NCBI RefSeq assembly: GCF_002574545.1
Contig: NZ_NUGT01000001.1
Span: forward strand, 1 to 64,000
Reading direction: 5' to 3'
DNA: 64,000 bases
Source of the DNA: Bacillus sp. AFS055030
Lineage (GTDB): Bacteria; Bacillota; Bacilli; Bacillales; Bacillaceae_G
Shown here: piece by piece, positions 8,675-17,246 of the stretch
How positions within the stretch are numbered: position 1 is the stretch's first letter
Layout of the letters: every line of letters begins with the position of its first letter
Notes under the pieces: model-generated
Seen by the model: only the letters and a program-made list of their open reading frames with translations
Told to the model about the DNA's origin: nothing
The model's database searches: none
Translations under genes and position numbers: made by a program

Positions 8675-10015
8675 TTGTTTGGAATTGGTACTAAGTTATT
8701 ATTAGTTGTTGTATTAATTGCATTTACTGCTTTTTTTGTTGCATCAGAATTTGCAATCGTAAAAGTTAGAAGTACTAGAATTGATCAATTAATTGGTGAG
8801 GGAAATAAAAAAGCAAGAGCTGTAAAAAGAGTAATAACACATCTTGATGAATATCTTTCAGCTTGTCAACTTGGTATTATTGTTACGAGTTTAGGTTTAG
8901 GTTGGTTAGGTGAACCAGCAGTTGATGAATTATTGCATCCACTACTTGACGATTTGCATTTGCCTACTGCAGTAAGTGGTACAATTTCTTTTTTACTTTC
9001 ATTTGGAATTATTACTTTTATTCATGTCGTAGTTGGTGAATTAGCACCTAAAACAGTCGCTATTCAGAAGGCTGAACAAATTACATTAACGTTTTCACCA
9101 GCTTTGATTCTTTTTTACAAAATTACCTATCCGTTCATTTGGTTATTTAATAATTCAGCAAGGATGGTCTTAAAAATATTTGGACTTCCCCCTGCTTCAG
9201 AACATGAAGTTGCACATTCAGAAGAGGAATTAAGAATTCTCCTTTCTGAAAGCTATAAAAGTGGTGAAATAAATCAATCTGAATTTAAGTATGTGAACAA
9301 TATATTTGACTTCAATATGCGAGTAGCAAAAGAAATAATGGTACCTAGAACGGAAATGGTTGCAATTGATTTGCGTGAACCTTTTCACGAGAATATTCAT
9401 TTTATGAGTACAGAAAAATATACTCGTTTTCCTGTTGTAGATGGAGATAAGGACCATGTCGTTGGATTAATAAATTTTAAAGACGTTTTTACTGATTTCG
9501 TTCTTCACAAAGGAGATGAAGAGGTAAAAACACTTGAACAATATATTAGACCAATCATTCAAGTGATTGAATCAATATCAGTTCACGATTTACTTGTTAA
9601 AATGCAAAGAGAACATATACATATGTCGATATTAGTTGATGAATACGGAGGTACATCAGGATTAGTAACAGTTGAAGACATCCTAGAAGAAATTGTTGGG
9701 GAAATTCGAGATGAGTTTGATGTAGATGAGAAAGAGGATATAAGTAAAGTAAGCGATAATAAATTCATTATTGCAGGTAAAGTATTGATTAGTGAAATTA
9801 ATGATGTTTTTAGCTTAGATATTGATGATACAGATGTTGATACAATTGGTGGATGGATGTTAACGGAAAATTTTGATGTGCAAGAAGGAGATTCGATTGT
9901 CTATCAAAACTCTAGATTTAAAGTACTTAAGTTAGATGGACATTATATAAAATCGATTGAATTAACACGAGAACCGATAAAAAAACTTGAGAGCCAAGAA
10001 GAAAGCGCAACTTAA
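8675..10015 (+). CDS. CNNM/CorC-type hemolysin family membrane protein
   Basis: Integral membrane protein of about 446 aa of the HlyC/CorC (CNNM) family, thought to move Mg2+ or other divalent ions. In order: DUF21 membrane domain (residues 1-190, four hydrophobic segments, FVASEFAIVKVR motif), two CBS domains (about 205-330; IMVPRTEMVAID and DEYGGTSGLVTVEDILEEIVGEI), then a CorC_HlyC domain (GKVLISEINDVF). A GGAGGG site directly abuts the ATG at 8666, leaving no spacing, while it lies 9 nt before the in-frame TTG at 8675, so I prefer the TTG. Paralogues in B. subtilis are YhdP, YqhB and YugS. Confidence 0.88.
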   Translation: MFGIGTKLLLVVVLIAFTAFFVASEFAIVKVRSTRIDQLIGEGNKKARAVKRVITHLDEYLSACQLGIIVTSLGLGWLGEPAVDELLHPLLDDLHLPTAVSGTISFLLSFGIITFIHVVVGELAPKTVAIQKAEQITLTFSPALILFYKITYPFIWLFNNSARMVLKIFGLPPASEHEVAHSEEELRILLSESYKSGEINQSEFKYVNNIFDFNMRVAKEIMVPRTEMVAIDLREPFHENIHFMSTEKYTRFPVVDGDKDHVVGLINFKDVFTDFVLHKGDEEVKTLEQYIRPIIQVIESISVHDLLVKMQREHIHMSILVDEYGGTSGLVTVEDILEEIVGEIRDEFDVDEKEDISKVSDNKFIIAGKVLISEINDVFSLDIDDTDVDTIGGWMLTENFDVQEGDSIVYQNSRFKVLKLDGHYIKSIELTREPIKKLESQEESAT

Positions 10016-10038
10016 TAAATTTAAGATGCGCTTTTAAC
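10002..10038. terminator. Bidirectional terminator
   Basis: Stem AAAGCGCA/TGCGCTTT extended by ACTTAA/TTTAAG between the CNNM-type gene and yueI. The 5' arm overlaps the last codons of the upstream gene. Confidence 0.6.
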
Positions 10039-10066
10039 TTCATGATTTAAAATTTCACATATCGAA

Positions 10067-10456
10067 TTAAAAATTAGTTGATTGATAAAGTTCATCTTTA
10101 ATAAATATTTCATTTTTATCAATTGCGTCATTATGTGTAACGACAAGCCCGATCGGAGTAGGGACTGGTAAATTATTAACTAATGAAAAGGGAATATTTT
10201 TTTTCTTTGCAAGTAAAAGATATTTCGAAATCGTATGATAGGGAAGTGTACCATTTAATAATAAAGTAACGTTTTTCAAATTGATTGCTTTTTCAACGGT
10301 CGGATAAATTGAATTTGCCATCACTTGGCTTGTAGTTAGCGCAATTTCAATTCTTTCACGAATTGTTCCTAAAAAAATATTTCGTTCTTCAATTTTTATT
10401 TGTTTTTCACCATAGATACCTTTAATTAAATAATCTTCAACATTATTTCCAGCCAT
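10067..10456 (-). CDS. yueI: YueI family protein (DUF1694)
   Basis: A 129-residue cytoplasmic protein of the DUF1694 family. The family's opening NVEDYLIKGIYGEKQIK, the middle FLGTIRERIEIALTTSQVM and the closing segment NLPVPTPIGLVVTHNDAID are all present, and the length is normal. The fold suggests tRNA/RNA-binding ancestry (a ribosomal L7Ae/YbaK-like look), but no function is established. The start ATG follows a GAAGGTGG site. It is convergent with the CNNM-type gene. Confidence 0.88.
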   Translation of the reverse strand: MAGNNVEDYLIKGIYGEKQIKIEERNIFLGTIRERIEIALTTSQVMANSIYPTVEKAINLKNVTLLLNGTLPYHTISKYLLLAKKKNIPFSLVNNLPVPTPIGLVVTHNDAIDKNEIFIKDELYQSTNF

Positions 10457-10754
10457 CGAAATACCACCTTCAGTTTATTAATTTAATTGTATCTAATTTT
10501 AGTCTATTCTACTCAGCCTATTATTGACAATTTTGCATACTTTTAGTTTTATAGTAAATAGAACAAAGTGACAAACGTAAAAATTCAGTTGCTGAATGAA
10601 ATATAGATCAATTAAATTGCAATCTAATCAGAATATTGTAAAAAATATTACTTTGTCGTAATAAATTCGACAAATTTTTATTTTTTTACTTAACGAATAT
10701 TTAAAAATTTGTTACTATTTAATTAATAGATTTTTTTTATTGGAGGTGTTCCTT

Positions 10755-11879
10755 ATTGATAAGTCAATAGAGAGTAGGTATAGCACTTTCATACAGGAAA
10801 GTATGCCTACGTTAACAAAGAATTGGATCGCTCAAGCGGTAATAAGCAATGATGATCCATTTAAAACAGAGATTATCATTAATGGAACTAAATTGATTGA
10901 TTTTACGTTATTATTTATTGAGGGTAAAATAAATGAGGATCAAGTCAAACATTTGGCCCATAAAATAGCCCTTGAACGAGTTAAAGCATGTGCTAACATT
11001 GGTGATTTTGTGTATAACTCAAATATAGGTAGAAGTGAACTATTTAAACATTTATCAGAATTTGAAGAAAGTATTAGTCTAGTTCAGCCACTTATTAATA
11101 AAATTAATTACGTTTTTGACCAGTTTATTTACTTTACTGTAAAGCAATATTCATATCTCATTACACAAGATATAGAAGAGAAAAAACAGTTTATTGACGA
11201 GACTCATAAAGAAAGACTTACAATCTTAGGACAAATGTCTGCTAGTTTCGTCCATGAATTTAGAAATCCACTTACTTCAATTATTGGATTTGTTAAATTA
11301 CTTAAAGGTGATCATCCACAATTAAAATATTTAGACATTATCGATCATGAATTGCATCAATTAAATTTTAGAATTGAACAATTTCTTCATATCTCGAAAA
11401 AAGACCATGATCAAATGGTGGAATCCTTTTTAATTAATGATTTATTTAAAGAAATTACAGAATTTTTATATCCGAGTATTGTAAATTCGAATGTCATTTT
11501 ACAAGAAGGAATATCTCAAAAAATATACATACCAGGTTACAGAAATGAACTTCGTCAAGTTTTACTCAATATATTAATGAATTCAATTGATGCTTTGGCT
11601 GAAAACGATGGTCAAAAAATGATTCATTATCAAGTATCAGATTTAGAAGATCAGATTGAAATTCAAATAAGAAATAATGGACCTAAAATTAATGAAGAAA
11701 GCATACGGACAATTTTTGAACCATTTGTTACAACAAAAAATCATGGTACTGGAATTGGCTTATTTGTATGTAAGCAAATCATTGAAAAACATGATGGCCA
11801 AATTAAATGTAATTCTGATGATGAATGGACAGCATTTTACATAACGTTGCCAAAAGAGGCAACAAAAAAACTCGGATGA
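10755..11879 (+). CDS. Sporulation-type sensor histidine kinase, possible ATT start
   Basis: Soluble histidine kinase of about 374 aa with no membrane segment. N-terminal residues 1-140 form an all-helical sensor region I cannot name. Then come an HisKA dimer domain with H-box SASFVHEFRNPLTSIIGF, an N-box LLNILMNSIDALAEN, and HATPase_c boxes (RNNGPKI, FEPFVTTKNHGTGIGLFVCKQII). No response regulator is adjacent, as with the orphan phosphorelay kinases that feed Spo0F. A strong GGAGGTG at 10742-10748 points to an ATT codon at 10755; the in-frame GTG and TTG lie inside or before it. The next in-frame ATG (10803) would trim the sensor region. Confidence 0.8.
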   Translation: MDKSIESRYSTFIQESMPTLTKNWIAQAVISNDDPFKTEIIINGTKLIDFTLLFIEGKINEDQVKHLAHKIALERVKACANIGDFVYNSNIGRSELFKHLSEFEESISLVQPLINKINYVFDQFIYFTVKQYSYLITQDIEEKKQFIDETHKERLTILGQMSASFVHEFRNPLTSIIGFVKLLKGDHPQLKYLDIIDHELHQLNFRIEQFLHISKKDHDQMVESFLINDLFKEITEFLYPSIVNSNVILQEGISQKIYIPGYRNELRQVLLNILMNSIDALAENDGQKMIHYQVSDLEDQIEIQIRNNGPKINEESIRTIFEPFVTTKNHGTGIGLFVCKQIIEKHDGQIKCNSDDEWTAFYITLPKEATKKLG

Positions 11880-11896
11880 TTTGTCCGAGTTTTTTT
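11867..11896. terminator. Bidirectional terminator
   Basis: AAAACTCGGA/TCCGAGTTTT stem with a T run, overlapping the stop codon of the kinase gene. Confidence 0.8.
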
Positions 11897-11911
11897 GTTG
11901 TATAAAACAGT

Positions 11912-12670
11912 CTAAATTAATGTAATAACTTCAAATTTGGGGTTCTCTTCAAGGTACCCTACTGAAATTAAATCATATACTATATTTTCTTTATACTTTG
12001 ATTTATAGAGGGGGAAAATGACCATTTTCGTACCTGCTAATCGTATTTCCAAATTAACTGTCATCGGCGATATAAGCAGATATTCTGAGGCTTTTTTGTA
12101 TGGGACATTTGGGAAAACAACATCTCCTTCACCAGCTTTAACTGCAAAATCTAGATTTGGTGAATTAGGGGATAAATTAATAAAGCGGATTTTAGCTTCT
12201 CCTTGGGGCAAGGAGTGATTGTCGAAATATGAAAACAGTGAGATCTGGTCTAAGTTTTGACCAATAGCAATCGTATAATTTTGTTCGGCAAGTAAAGTAA
12301 TCTGTTCAGTGTGAATTGGTTTTGATTGATCATTCGTTTTAAAAATCTCAACAAGGTGTATCCCTGAAGGTAATGTTAAGTAGGGAGTTGATTCTTTATA
12401 AGATAAATTTGAATGAAATTTAGTACGATTAACGTATATGTCTAAGTCTACTTTTTTAGGTAAAATATTAACGAGTCTTATAAATGCTAAATTTCGCTTT
12501 ATTATTTTTTCCTGTTTATTACTTGTTGGGGAATAATGATTTATTAACCTTTGAAACGAATCAAATCGACTAAAATGAACTTGGAACAAATTGTCCTCTT
12601 TTTTTGAATAGGATGAGAAATGATTAAAAATATTCGGGTTTATTCGATGTTTTTCTACGACTTTATTCAA
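11912..12670 (-). CDS. DUF4397 domain-containing protein
   Basis: Protein of 252 aa with two tandem beta-rich repeats of the DUF4397 type: AFIRLVNILPKKVDLDIYVN...LPSGIHLVEIF and KIRFINLSPNSPNLDFAVK...PMTVNLEIRL. Family members are usually surface or cell-wall proteins, but no signal peptide is seen here; the first 60 residues are polar. The TTG start at 12670 has AGGAGGT about 8 nt ahead. Function unknown; a spore- or surface-associated role is only a guess from its beta-sandwich repeats. Confidence 0.75.
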   Translation of the reverse strand: MNKVVEKHRINPNIFNHFSSYSKKEDNLFQVHFSRFDSFQRLINHYSPTSNKQEKIIKRNLAFIRLVNILPKKVDLDIYVNRTKFHSNLSYKESTPYLTLPSGIHLVEIFKTNDQSKPIHTEQITLLAEQNYTIAIGQNLDQISLFSYFDNHSLPQGEAKIRFINLSPNSPNLDFAVKAGEGDVVFPNVPYKKASEYLLISPMTVNLEIRLAGTKMVIFPLYKSKYKENIVYDLISVGYLEENPKFEVITLI

Positions 12671-12925
12671 ACTACATACCTCCTATGATTACCATCCTAC
12701 ATTACCATTTAAAATAGTATTCATTAACGAGAAAATTATGAATATTTATATTGAAAACTCAAAAAATATTATTCCTTTTTGAATTCAAAATTTAATAGAA
12801 TTCAAACAATAGTTATTTACAAATATGTAGTAGCAATTAATGCAATCGAGTTTAGTAATTCAGTTAAGACATAATTCTATAACTTGTTTTTTTAGTCTGG
12901 GTCACTAAATAATAAAGAGGTTCTT

Positions 12926-13018
12926 AATATGCTTGTATCATTTTGGAAATAACCGGTCCAAAAGTTTCTATCAAGCTGCCGAAATAGTTTGACTACTGGA
13001 GATATAACATAGCATATT
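12926..13018 (+). promoter_or_regulatory. Purine-riboswitch-like leader of adenine deaminase
   Basis: Between 12941 and 13000 the order of elements matches the purine aptamer: a P2 stem TTTTGGA/TCCAAAA, a J2/3 segment GTTTCTATC, a P3 stem around loop GCCGAAAT, and J3/1 GACTAC. The C in GACTA is the base that marks guanine/hypoxanthine-type aptamers. Loop 2 (AATAACCGG) is longer than usual but ends in GG, able to kiss the CC of loop 3. P1 is unusual: the only good pairing is AATATGCT (12926-12933) with AGCATATT (13011-13018), 16 nt before the ribosome site at 13034, suggesting translational control. No terminator is visible. Confidence 0.5.
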
Positions 13019-13046
13019 CTCTGATATACATTTGGAGGAAACAAAC

Positions 13047-14768
13047 ATGAACTTACATGAAATGAAATCGTCAATCAAAGCTGAAAAAGCTGATTTTTTA
13101 ATTATAAATGGGAAAATAGTAAATGTTTTTACAAAAGAAATAATAGAGAATTCGATCGCTATTACAAATGGGGTAATTGTTGGAATAGGTGATTATGAAG
13201 TTAAAGAAGTAATAGATGCCAAAGGGAAATATATTTCACCTGGCTTTATTGATTCACACGTTCATATTGAATCATCAATGGTTTTACCTAGTGAATATGC
13301 GAGAACTGTACTACCTCATGGTGTTACGACTGTAATTTGCGATCCACATGAAATCGCAAATGTTTCAGGGGTGGATGGAATTAAAATGATGTTAGACGCA
13401 TCAGAAAATATTCCGTTAGACGTTAGAGTTATGTTGCCGTCTTGTGTACCTGCTACTTCTTTAGAGCGCGGGGGAGCTATACTTTATGCAGAAGATTTAG
13501 AGCCCTTTATGACACATCCGAGAGTACTTGGATTAGCTGAAGTAATGGATTATCCTGCAGTTATGTCGATGGAAAAACAAATGATTGAAAAATTAAAATT
13601 AGCCCACACTTATCAAAAACCGATCGATGGTCATTTAGCTGGACTAACTAAAAATGAAATAAACACATATGCTTATGCAGGTATTTCAACTGATCATGAA
13701 TGTACAAATGTTCAGGAAGTATTGGAAAGACTTAGAGCAGGTTTATATGTAGCATTTAGAGAAGGGTCCGCTGCAAGAAATCTTAAGGATTTATTACCTG
13801 CAATCAATGATCGTAATGCACAACGAGTCATGTATTGTACTGATGATAAACATTTAGACGATATCATGAAAGAAGGTTCGATTGATTTTTGTATTCGAAC
13901 AGCAATTAAATATGGAATTCACCCTGTGACTGCTTATTCAATGGCAACGTTAAATCCGGCAATATGCTATGGATTAAAACAAAAAGGTGCAATTGCTCCT
14001 GGATATGAAGCAAGCTTAGTATTTTTAAACGACTTAGAATCAGTTGAAGTAACGGACGTATGGTGTAAAAGTGAGTTTATCGTTAAAAACAAACAAATTA
14101 GTAAACTAATCAAAAATGAAGAGTCAATTTTGATTGATTCCAAAGTAAACTTAGGAGATCTAAAGATTGAAGATCTTGAAATAAAAACAGACGGTAAAAA
14201 GCAAGCAAATATAATTGAAATTAACCCTAATAGTATTGTAACAAATCATTTAATTGAAAATTTATCTGATGAATATACTCATTTTGTACCAAGTGTCGCA
14301 AAAAACTTATGTAAAATAGCTGTAATCGATCGCTATCAGTCAAAAAAAGAGATTGGTCTTGGGATTGTAAAAGGTTTAAATTTAATGGAGGGTGCAATCG
14401 CTACAACGATTGCTCATGATTCACACCAATTAATTGTTGCCGGTATGAATGATCATGATATGTATCTTGCCATTAAAACAATTGAAGAAATGAACGGTGG
14501 AATAGTAGTCGTATCTTCTGGAAAAGTAATTGCAAAATTATCATTACCGATCGGTGGTTTAATGAGTAATAAATCGGCAGAAGAAGTAGAAGCGGGATTA
14601 CATGAAATTGAAACTGCATTACTTCAAATTAGACCAAATAATACATTTAACGCATTTTTAACATTATCATTTCTAGCGCTGCCTGTTATTCCGAGTATTA
14701 AACTAACTACTAAAGGTTTATTTAATGTAAATGAATTTAAATTTATTCCGGTATTTTCTGGTGAATAA
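13047..14768 (+). CDS. adeC: Adenine deaminase
   Basis: Metal-dependent amidohydrolase (573 aa) converting adenine to hypoxanthine plus ammonia in purine salvage. Motifs in order: metal-binding GFIDSHVHIESSM near residue 65, DPHEIANVSG, GHLAGL, the STDHEC histidine, and the catalytic CTDDKHLDD. The C-terminal adenine-deaminase domain ends normally (GLFNVNEFKFIPVF). Length is typical of AdeC. GGAGG precedes the ATG at 13047. The leader resembles a guanine-type riboswitch, which would fit feedback by the reaction product hypoxanthine. A bidirectional terminator follows. Confidence 0.95.
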   Translation: MNLHEMKSSIKAEKADFLIINGKIVNVFTKEIIENSIAITNGVIVGIGDYEVKEVIDAKGKYISPGFIDSHVHIESSMVLPSEYARTVLPHGVTTVICDPHEIANVSGVDGIKMMLDASENIPLDVRVMLPSCVPATSLERGGAILYAEDLEPFMTHPRVLGLAEVMDYPAVMSMEKQMIEKLKLAHTYQKPIDGHLAGLTKNEINTYAYAGISTDHECTNVQEVLERLRAGLYVAFREGSAARNLKDLLPAINDRNAQRVMYCTDDKHLDDIMKEGSIDFCIRTAIKYGIHPVTAYSMATLNPAICYGLKQKGAIAPGYEASLVFLNDLESVEVTDVWCKSEFIVKNKQISKLIKNEESILIDSKVNLGDLKIEDLEIKTDGKKQANIIEINPNSIVTNHLIENLSDEYTHFVPSVAKNLCKIAVIDRYQSKKEIGLGIVKGLNLMEGAIATTIAHDSHQLIVAGMNDHDMYLAIKTIEEMNGGIVVVSSGKVIAKLSLPIGGLMSNKSAEEVEAGLHEIETALLQIRPNNTFNAFLTLSFLALPVIPSIKLTTKGLFNVNEFKFIPVFSGE

Positions 14769-14821
14769 ATAGTATGAAAGGAAGGCACTTATTAAAGGAG
14801 TCTTTTTATGTGGATATGAAC

Positions 14822-14861
14822 AATTCAAAAAAGAGCACACATGATGGCTCCTTTTTGAATT
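14822..14861. terminator. Bidirectional terminator
   Basis: Long stem AATTCAAAAA..GAGC/GCTC..TTTTTGAATT between convergent adeC and scdA. Confidence 0.8.
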
Positions 14862-14878
14862 CTAATATTAAAATAGTA

Positions 14879-15583
14879 CTATTTTACAATTGCTCTTTTA
14901 AATAATATATTATTTTCTAAATGGATGTGTTGGAAAGTATCTGACTCTAAAGCTTCAAGTCTTTGATAAACAAGTCTGTAAGTACCACATGCTTCCATTG
15001 GTGGGGTATAGTCATTTGTAATGTCACGTAATTCTTTAAAAAGATCCCCAGCAGTACTGTGCTCATTTTCTAATTCTTCAACGACTTTACTTAATTTCTT
15101 GTAATTTTCTTCAGTTGGATTTTTTTCATAGTCTAAAATTAATTTAAAGTCCACTGATTCTTCTTTCCATGTATGTTGTTCTAATTCAGTTTTTAAATCA
15201 AAAAACAGTTTGTGCAATCTTACTAAATGAGGTTGAGTTCCACCGTGAACTCGCATTACTTTTGTTACATATGGACTTAATTGAGGTAATTCCTCATTTA
15301 AAAAACGATGATGCTTGTTTACAATATGATTGATTAAATCACTACTAGATGCTTCTTTAAAATCAATCATTACTTCATTCGATAATTTAGTTTCTTGATA
15401 TAGTGAATTTAGTTTTGTTAAAATTTCATCTTTTGATAATTTTCTTTCTTCAATTGCTTCAATTAGTGGTCTATTTCCACCGCAGCAAAAATCAATTCGA
15501 TATGATTTAAAAAGGTCACTAGCCTTTGGAAACTCTGTTACAATCTCGCTAATTTTGTCGAACTCATTAAAAGGTTGATTCAT
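14879..15583 (-). CDS. scdA: Iron-sulfur cluster repair di-iron protein ScdA/Ric
   Basis: Di-iron protein (234 aa) that repairs iron-sulfur clusters damaged by nitric oxide or peroxide. The N-terminal DUF542 part carries FKSYRIDFCCGGNRPL; the C-terminal hemerythrin-like domain carries HHRFLNEELP, RVHGGTQPHL, ENEHSTAG and HIHLENNILF, giving the His/Glu iron ligands. The start is the ATG of MNQPFNE with GGAGG 8 nt ahead; an upstream ATG overlaps that site. A perfect FNR box (15657-15672) lies about 74 bp upstream, so expression without oxygen or under nitrate/NO growth is likely, matching the nitrate module that follows. Confidence 0.92.
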   Translation of the reverse strand: MNQPFNEFDKISEIVTEFPKASDLFKSYRIDFCCGGNRPLIEAIEERKLSKDEILTKLNSLYQETKLSNEVMIDFKEASSSDLINHIVNKHHRFLNEELPQLSPYVTKVMRVHGGTQPHLVRLHKLFFDLKTELEQHTWKEESVDFKLILDYEKNPTEENYKKLSKVVEELENEHSTAGDLFKELRDITNDYTPPMEACGTYRLVYQRLEALESDTFQHIHLENNILFKRAIVK

Positions 15584-15656
15584 ATTAAAAACCTCCATAA
15601 AATTTATTTGCTTTGATCTTTCTGAGAAAAGAATACCAACAATAACAACTAAAGAT

Positions 15657-15672
15657 TGTGATACAAATCACA
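15657..15672 (-). promoter_or_regulatory. FNR box upstream of scdA
   Basis: TGTGATACAAATCACA fits TGTGAN6TCACA with a perfect dyad, 74 bp before scdA. B. subtilis Fnr recognises this pattern. Confidence 0.75.
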
Positions 15673-15813
15673 TTTAAGAGATTTTAAAAGAAATTTTAAG
15701 AAATAAAATTTGAGGAGCTGTCATCATTAAATACTGATTTGATGGTTTAGATATATTACTTTGTATATGAATGAACATAAAAATAAAGTTTATACAAGAT
15801 AATTAGCGAAACA

Positions 15814-15840
15814 TGAAACAATTAAATGTTCATTGTTTCA
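15814..15840. repeat. 9-bp inverted repeat
   Basis: TGAAACAAT and ATTGTTTCA are separated by 9 nt in the 404-bp gap 15584-15987. It could be an operator for the small gene at 15988. The gap also holds the scdA FNR box; nothing else is evident. Confidence 0.4.
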
Positions 15841-15987
15841 CAAATTAGACACAGATTTTAAATTAAATGAATGATATGATCTTTATGTAAATATCACTTC
15901 ATTGATTATCTGTAATTTAAATAATTAACATCTTGAATGTTTAAGTTTGTTTTTTTCAATGAATTTAGTCGAAGGAGTGAAGGGGAA

Positions 15988-16230
15988 TTGTCTAAAACTT
16001 ATATGGTATATAGTTATAAAGATGGATCTTGTATAGGTAAAAACTATTTTCAAGGGGCAACTTGGAAAACTTTAATGAAGCATTTGGCTGTTCGTAAACG
16101 TGACGGTGAACTTAGATATGGAAAAGTAATTAATCCTGATTATGTAGATATATATACACTTGATAAAGATCATAAAGAGGTGTTAGTAAAAGAAAGAATG
16201 ACTAATTTTACTAGACTTTCAATGGCTTAA
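15988..16230 (+). CDS. Small basic protein, function unknown
   Basis: An 80-residue soluble protein (MSKTYMVYSYKDGSC...) with several beta-prone segments, two short basic patches and no membrane segment. The TTG at 15988 is chosen because AAGGAGTG lies about 8 nt ahead; the longer frame from 15937 has no ribosome site. I do not recognise a family. A terminator follows immediately, so it is a monocistron. It sits between scdA and the nitrate module, but no link with them can be shown. Confidence 0.65.
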   Translation: MSKTYMVYSYKDGSCIGKNYFQGATWKTLMKHLAVRKRDGELRYGKVINPDYVDIYTLDKDHKEVLVKERMTNFTRLSMA

Positions 16231-16237
16231 AATGTTT

Positions 16238-16268
16238 GGCAATCACATTTTGTGGTTGTCTTTTTTTA
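16238..16268 (+). terminator. Terminator
   Basis: GGCAATCAC/GTGGTTGTC stem with a T7 tail. Confidence 0.8.
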
Positions 16269-16358
16269 TTACTTTAATTGCTTTTAAAACATCTGAAAAA
16301 AATTTTATCAAAATAATAGTACAAGTTATATAATATCTTACAACTTGTACTATTATTT

Positions 16359-17093
16359 CTAAGAAGTCAGTTTGATGACTGCATGTGCTAATTCATTGTA
16401 TTTTTTCCCCATTAATGAATCAGTATGGTAAATTCCTAATGCTGGGGAATTAGCGTCTGGTCTTTGCACGGGGAATTGTACAAGAACTTGGCTTGCCAAG
16501 CTCTGAGCTAGACGGTCCCCGCCGTTTTCACCAAAGAGATTAATTTGATTGTGACAATCAGAGCATTGAATATAGGACATATTTTCCACGATTCCTAAAA
16601 TTTTGTTGCCAGTTCTTGATGTCATAGCACCTGCTCTGAATGCAACTTCTGAAGCTGTTTCATGTGGAGTGGTCACAACAATTTCTTTTAAATCTTTGAC
16701 CAAATCATTTAAATCCAAAGGTATGTCACCAGTTCCAGGAGGTAAATCAAATAATAGATAATCTGTATCTCCCCAATCAACTTCCTGAAAAAAAGTTTTA
16801 ATGACTCTACCAAGCATAGGTCCTCGCATAATAATAGGCTGATTGTCAGTACGTAAAAAACCAGAAGACATAAGTTTTACACCGAGTTTTTCGATCGGCT
16901 GAATTCTTTCATTAATTGTTTGTGGTTCCGTTCTTACTTCCATAATACTAGGGATACTAAATCCATATATGTCCGCATCAATTAAACCAACTTTTTTCCC
17001 TTGATTTGCTAATGATACAGCTAAGTTTGCTGCAACAGTAGACTTACCAACCCCACCTTTTCCACTAACAATAGATAAGTAAGTAGTAGGCAA
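16359..17093 (-). CDS. Mrp/NBP35-type iron-sulfur carrier ATPase (short form)
   Basis: P-loop NTPase of the Mrp/ApbC family (244 aa), which binds and passes on iron-sulfur clusters. The deviant Walker A is VSGKGGVGKST, Walker B-like LLFDLPPGTGD follows, and the paired cysteines CSDCHN carry the bridging cluster. Unlike the usual Mrp it lacks the N-terminal MIP18/DUF59 domain. AAAGGAG fits the second TTG (17093) rather than the first at 17102, which directly abuts the site. It is divergent from the nitrate-reductase-like operon, rich in iron-sulfur proteins, so a dedicated maturation role is plausible. Confidence 0.85.
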   Translation of the reverse strand: MPTTYLSIVSGKGGVGKSTVAANLAVSLANQGKKVGLIDADIYGFSIPSIMEVRTEPQTINERIQPIEKLGVKLMSSGFLRTDNQPIIMRGPMLGRVIKTFFQEVDWGDTDYLLFDLPPGTGDIPLDLNDLVKDLKEIVVTTPHETASEVAFRAGAMTSRTGNKILGIVENMSYIQCSDCHNQINLFGENGGDRLAQSLASQVLVQFPVQRPDANSPALGIYHTDSLMGKKYNELAHAVIKLTS

Positions 17094-17246
17094 TTTTTTC
17101 AACTCCTTTCTGAAATTTAATGTTCTTACAACCTCATAAGTATTAACAAGTAATGATTAATTTATAGCAAAATTTAGTAATCGTGGAATATTTTTCTCGT
17201 TTATTGGAAGAATATGCATATTAAAAATAGTCATGGAGTGGAAAAA

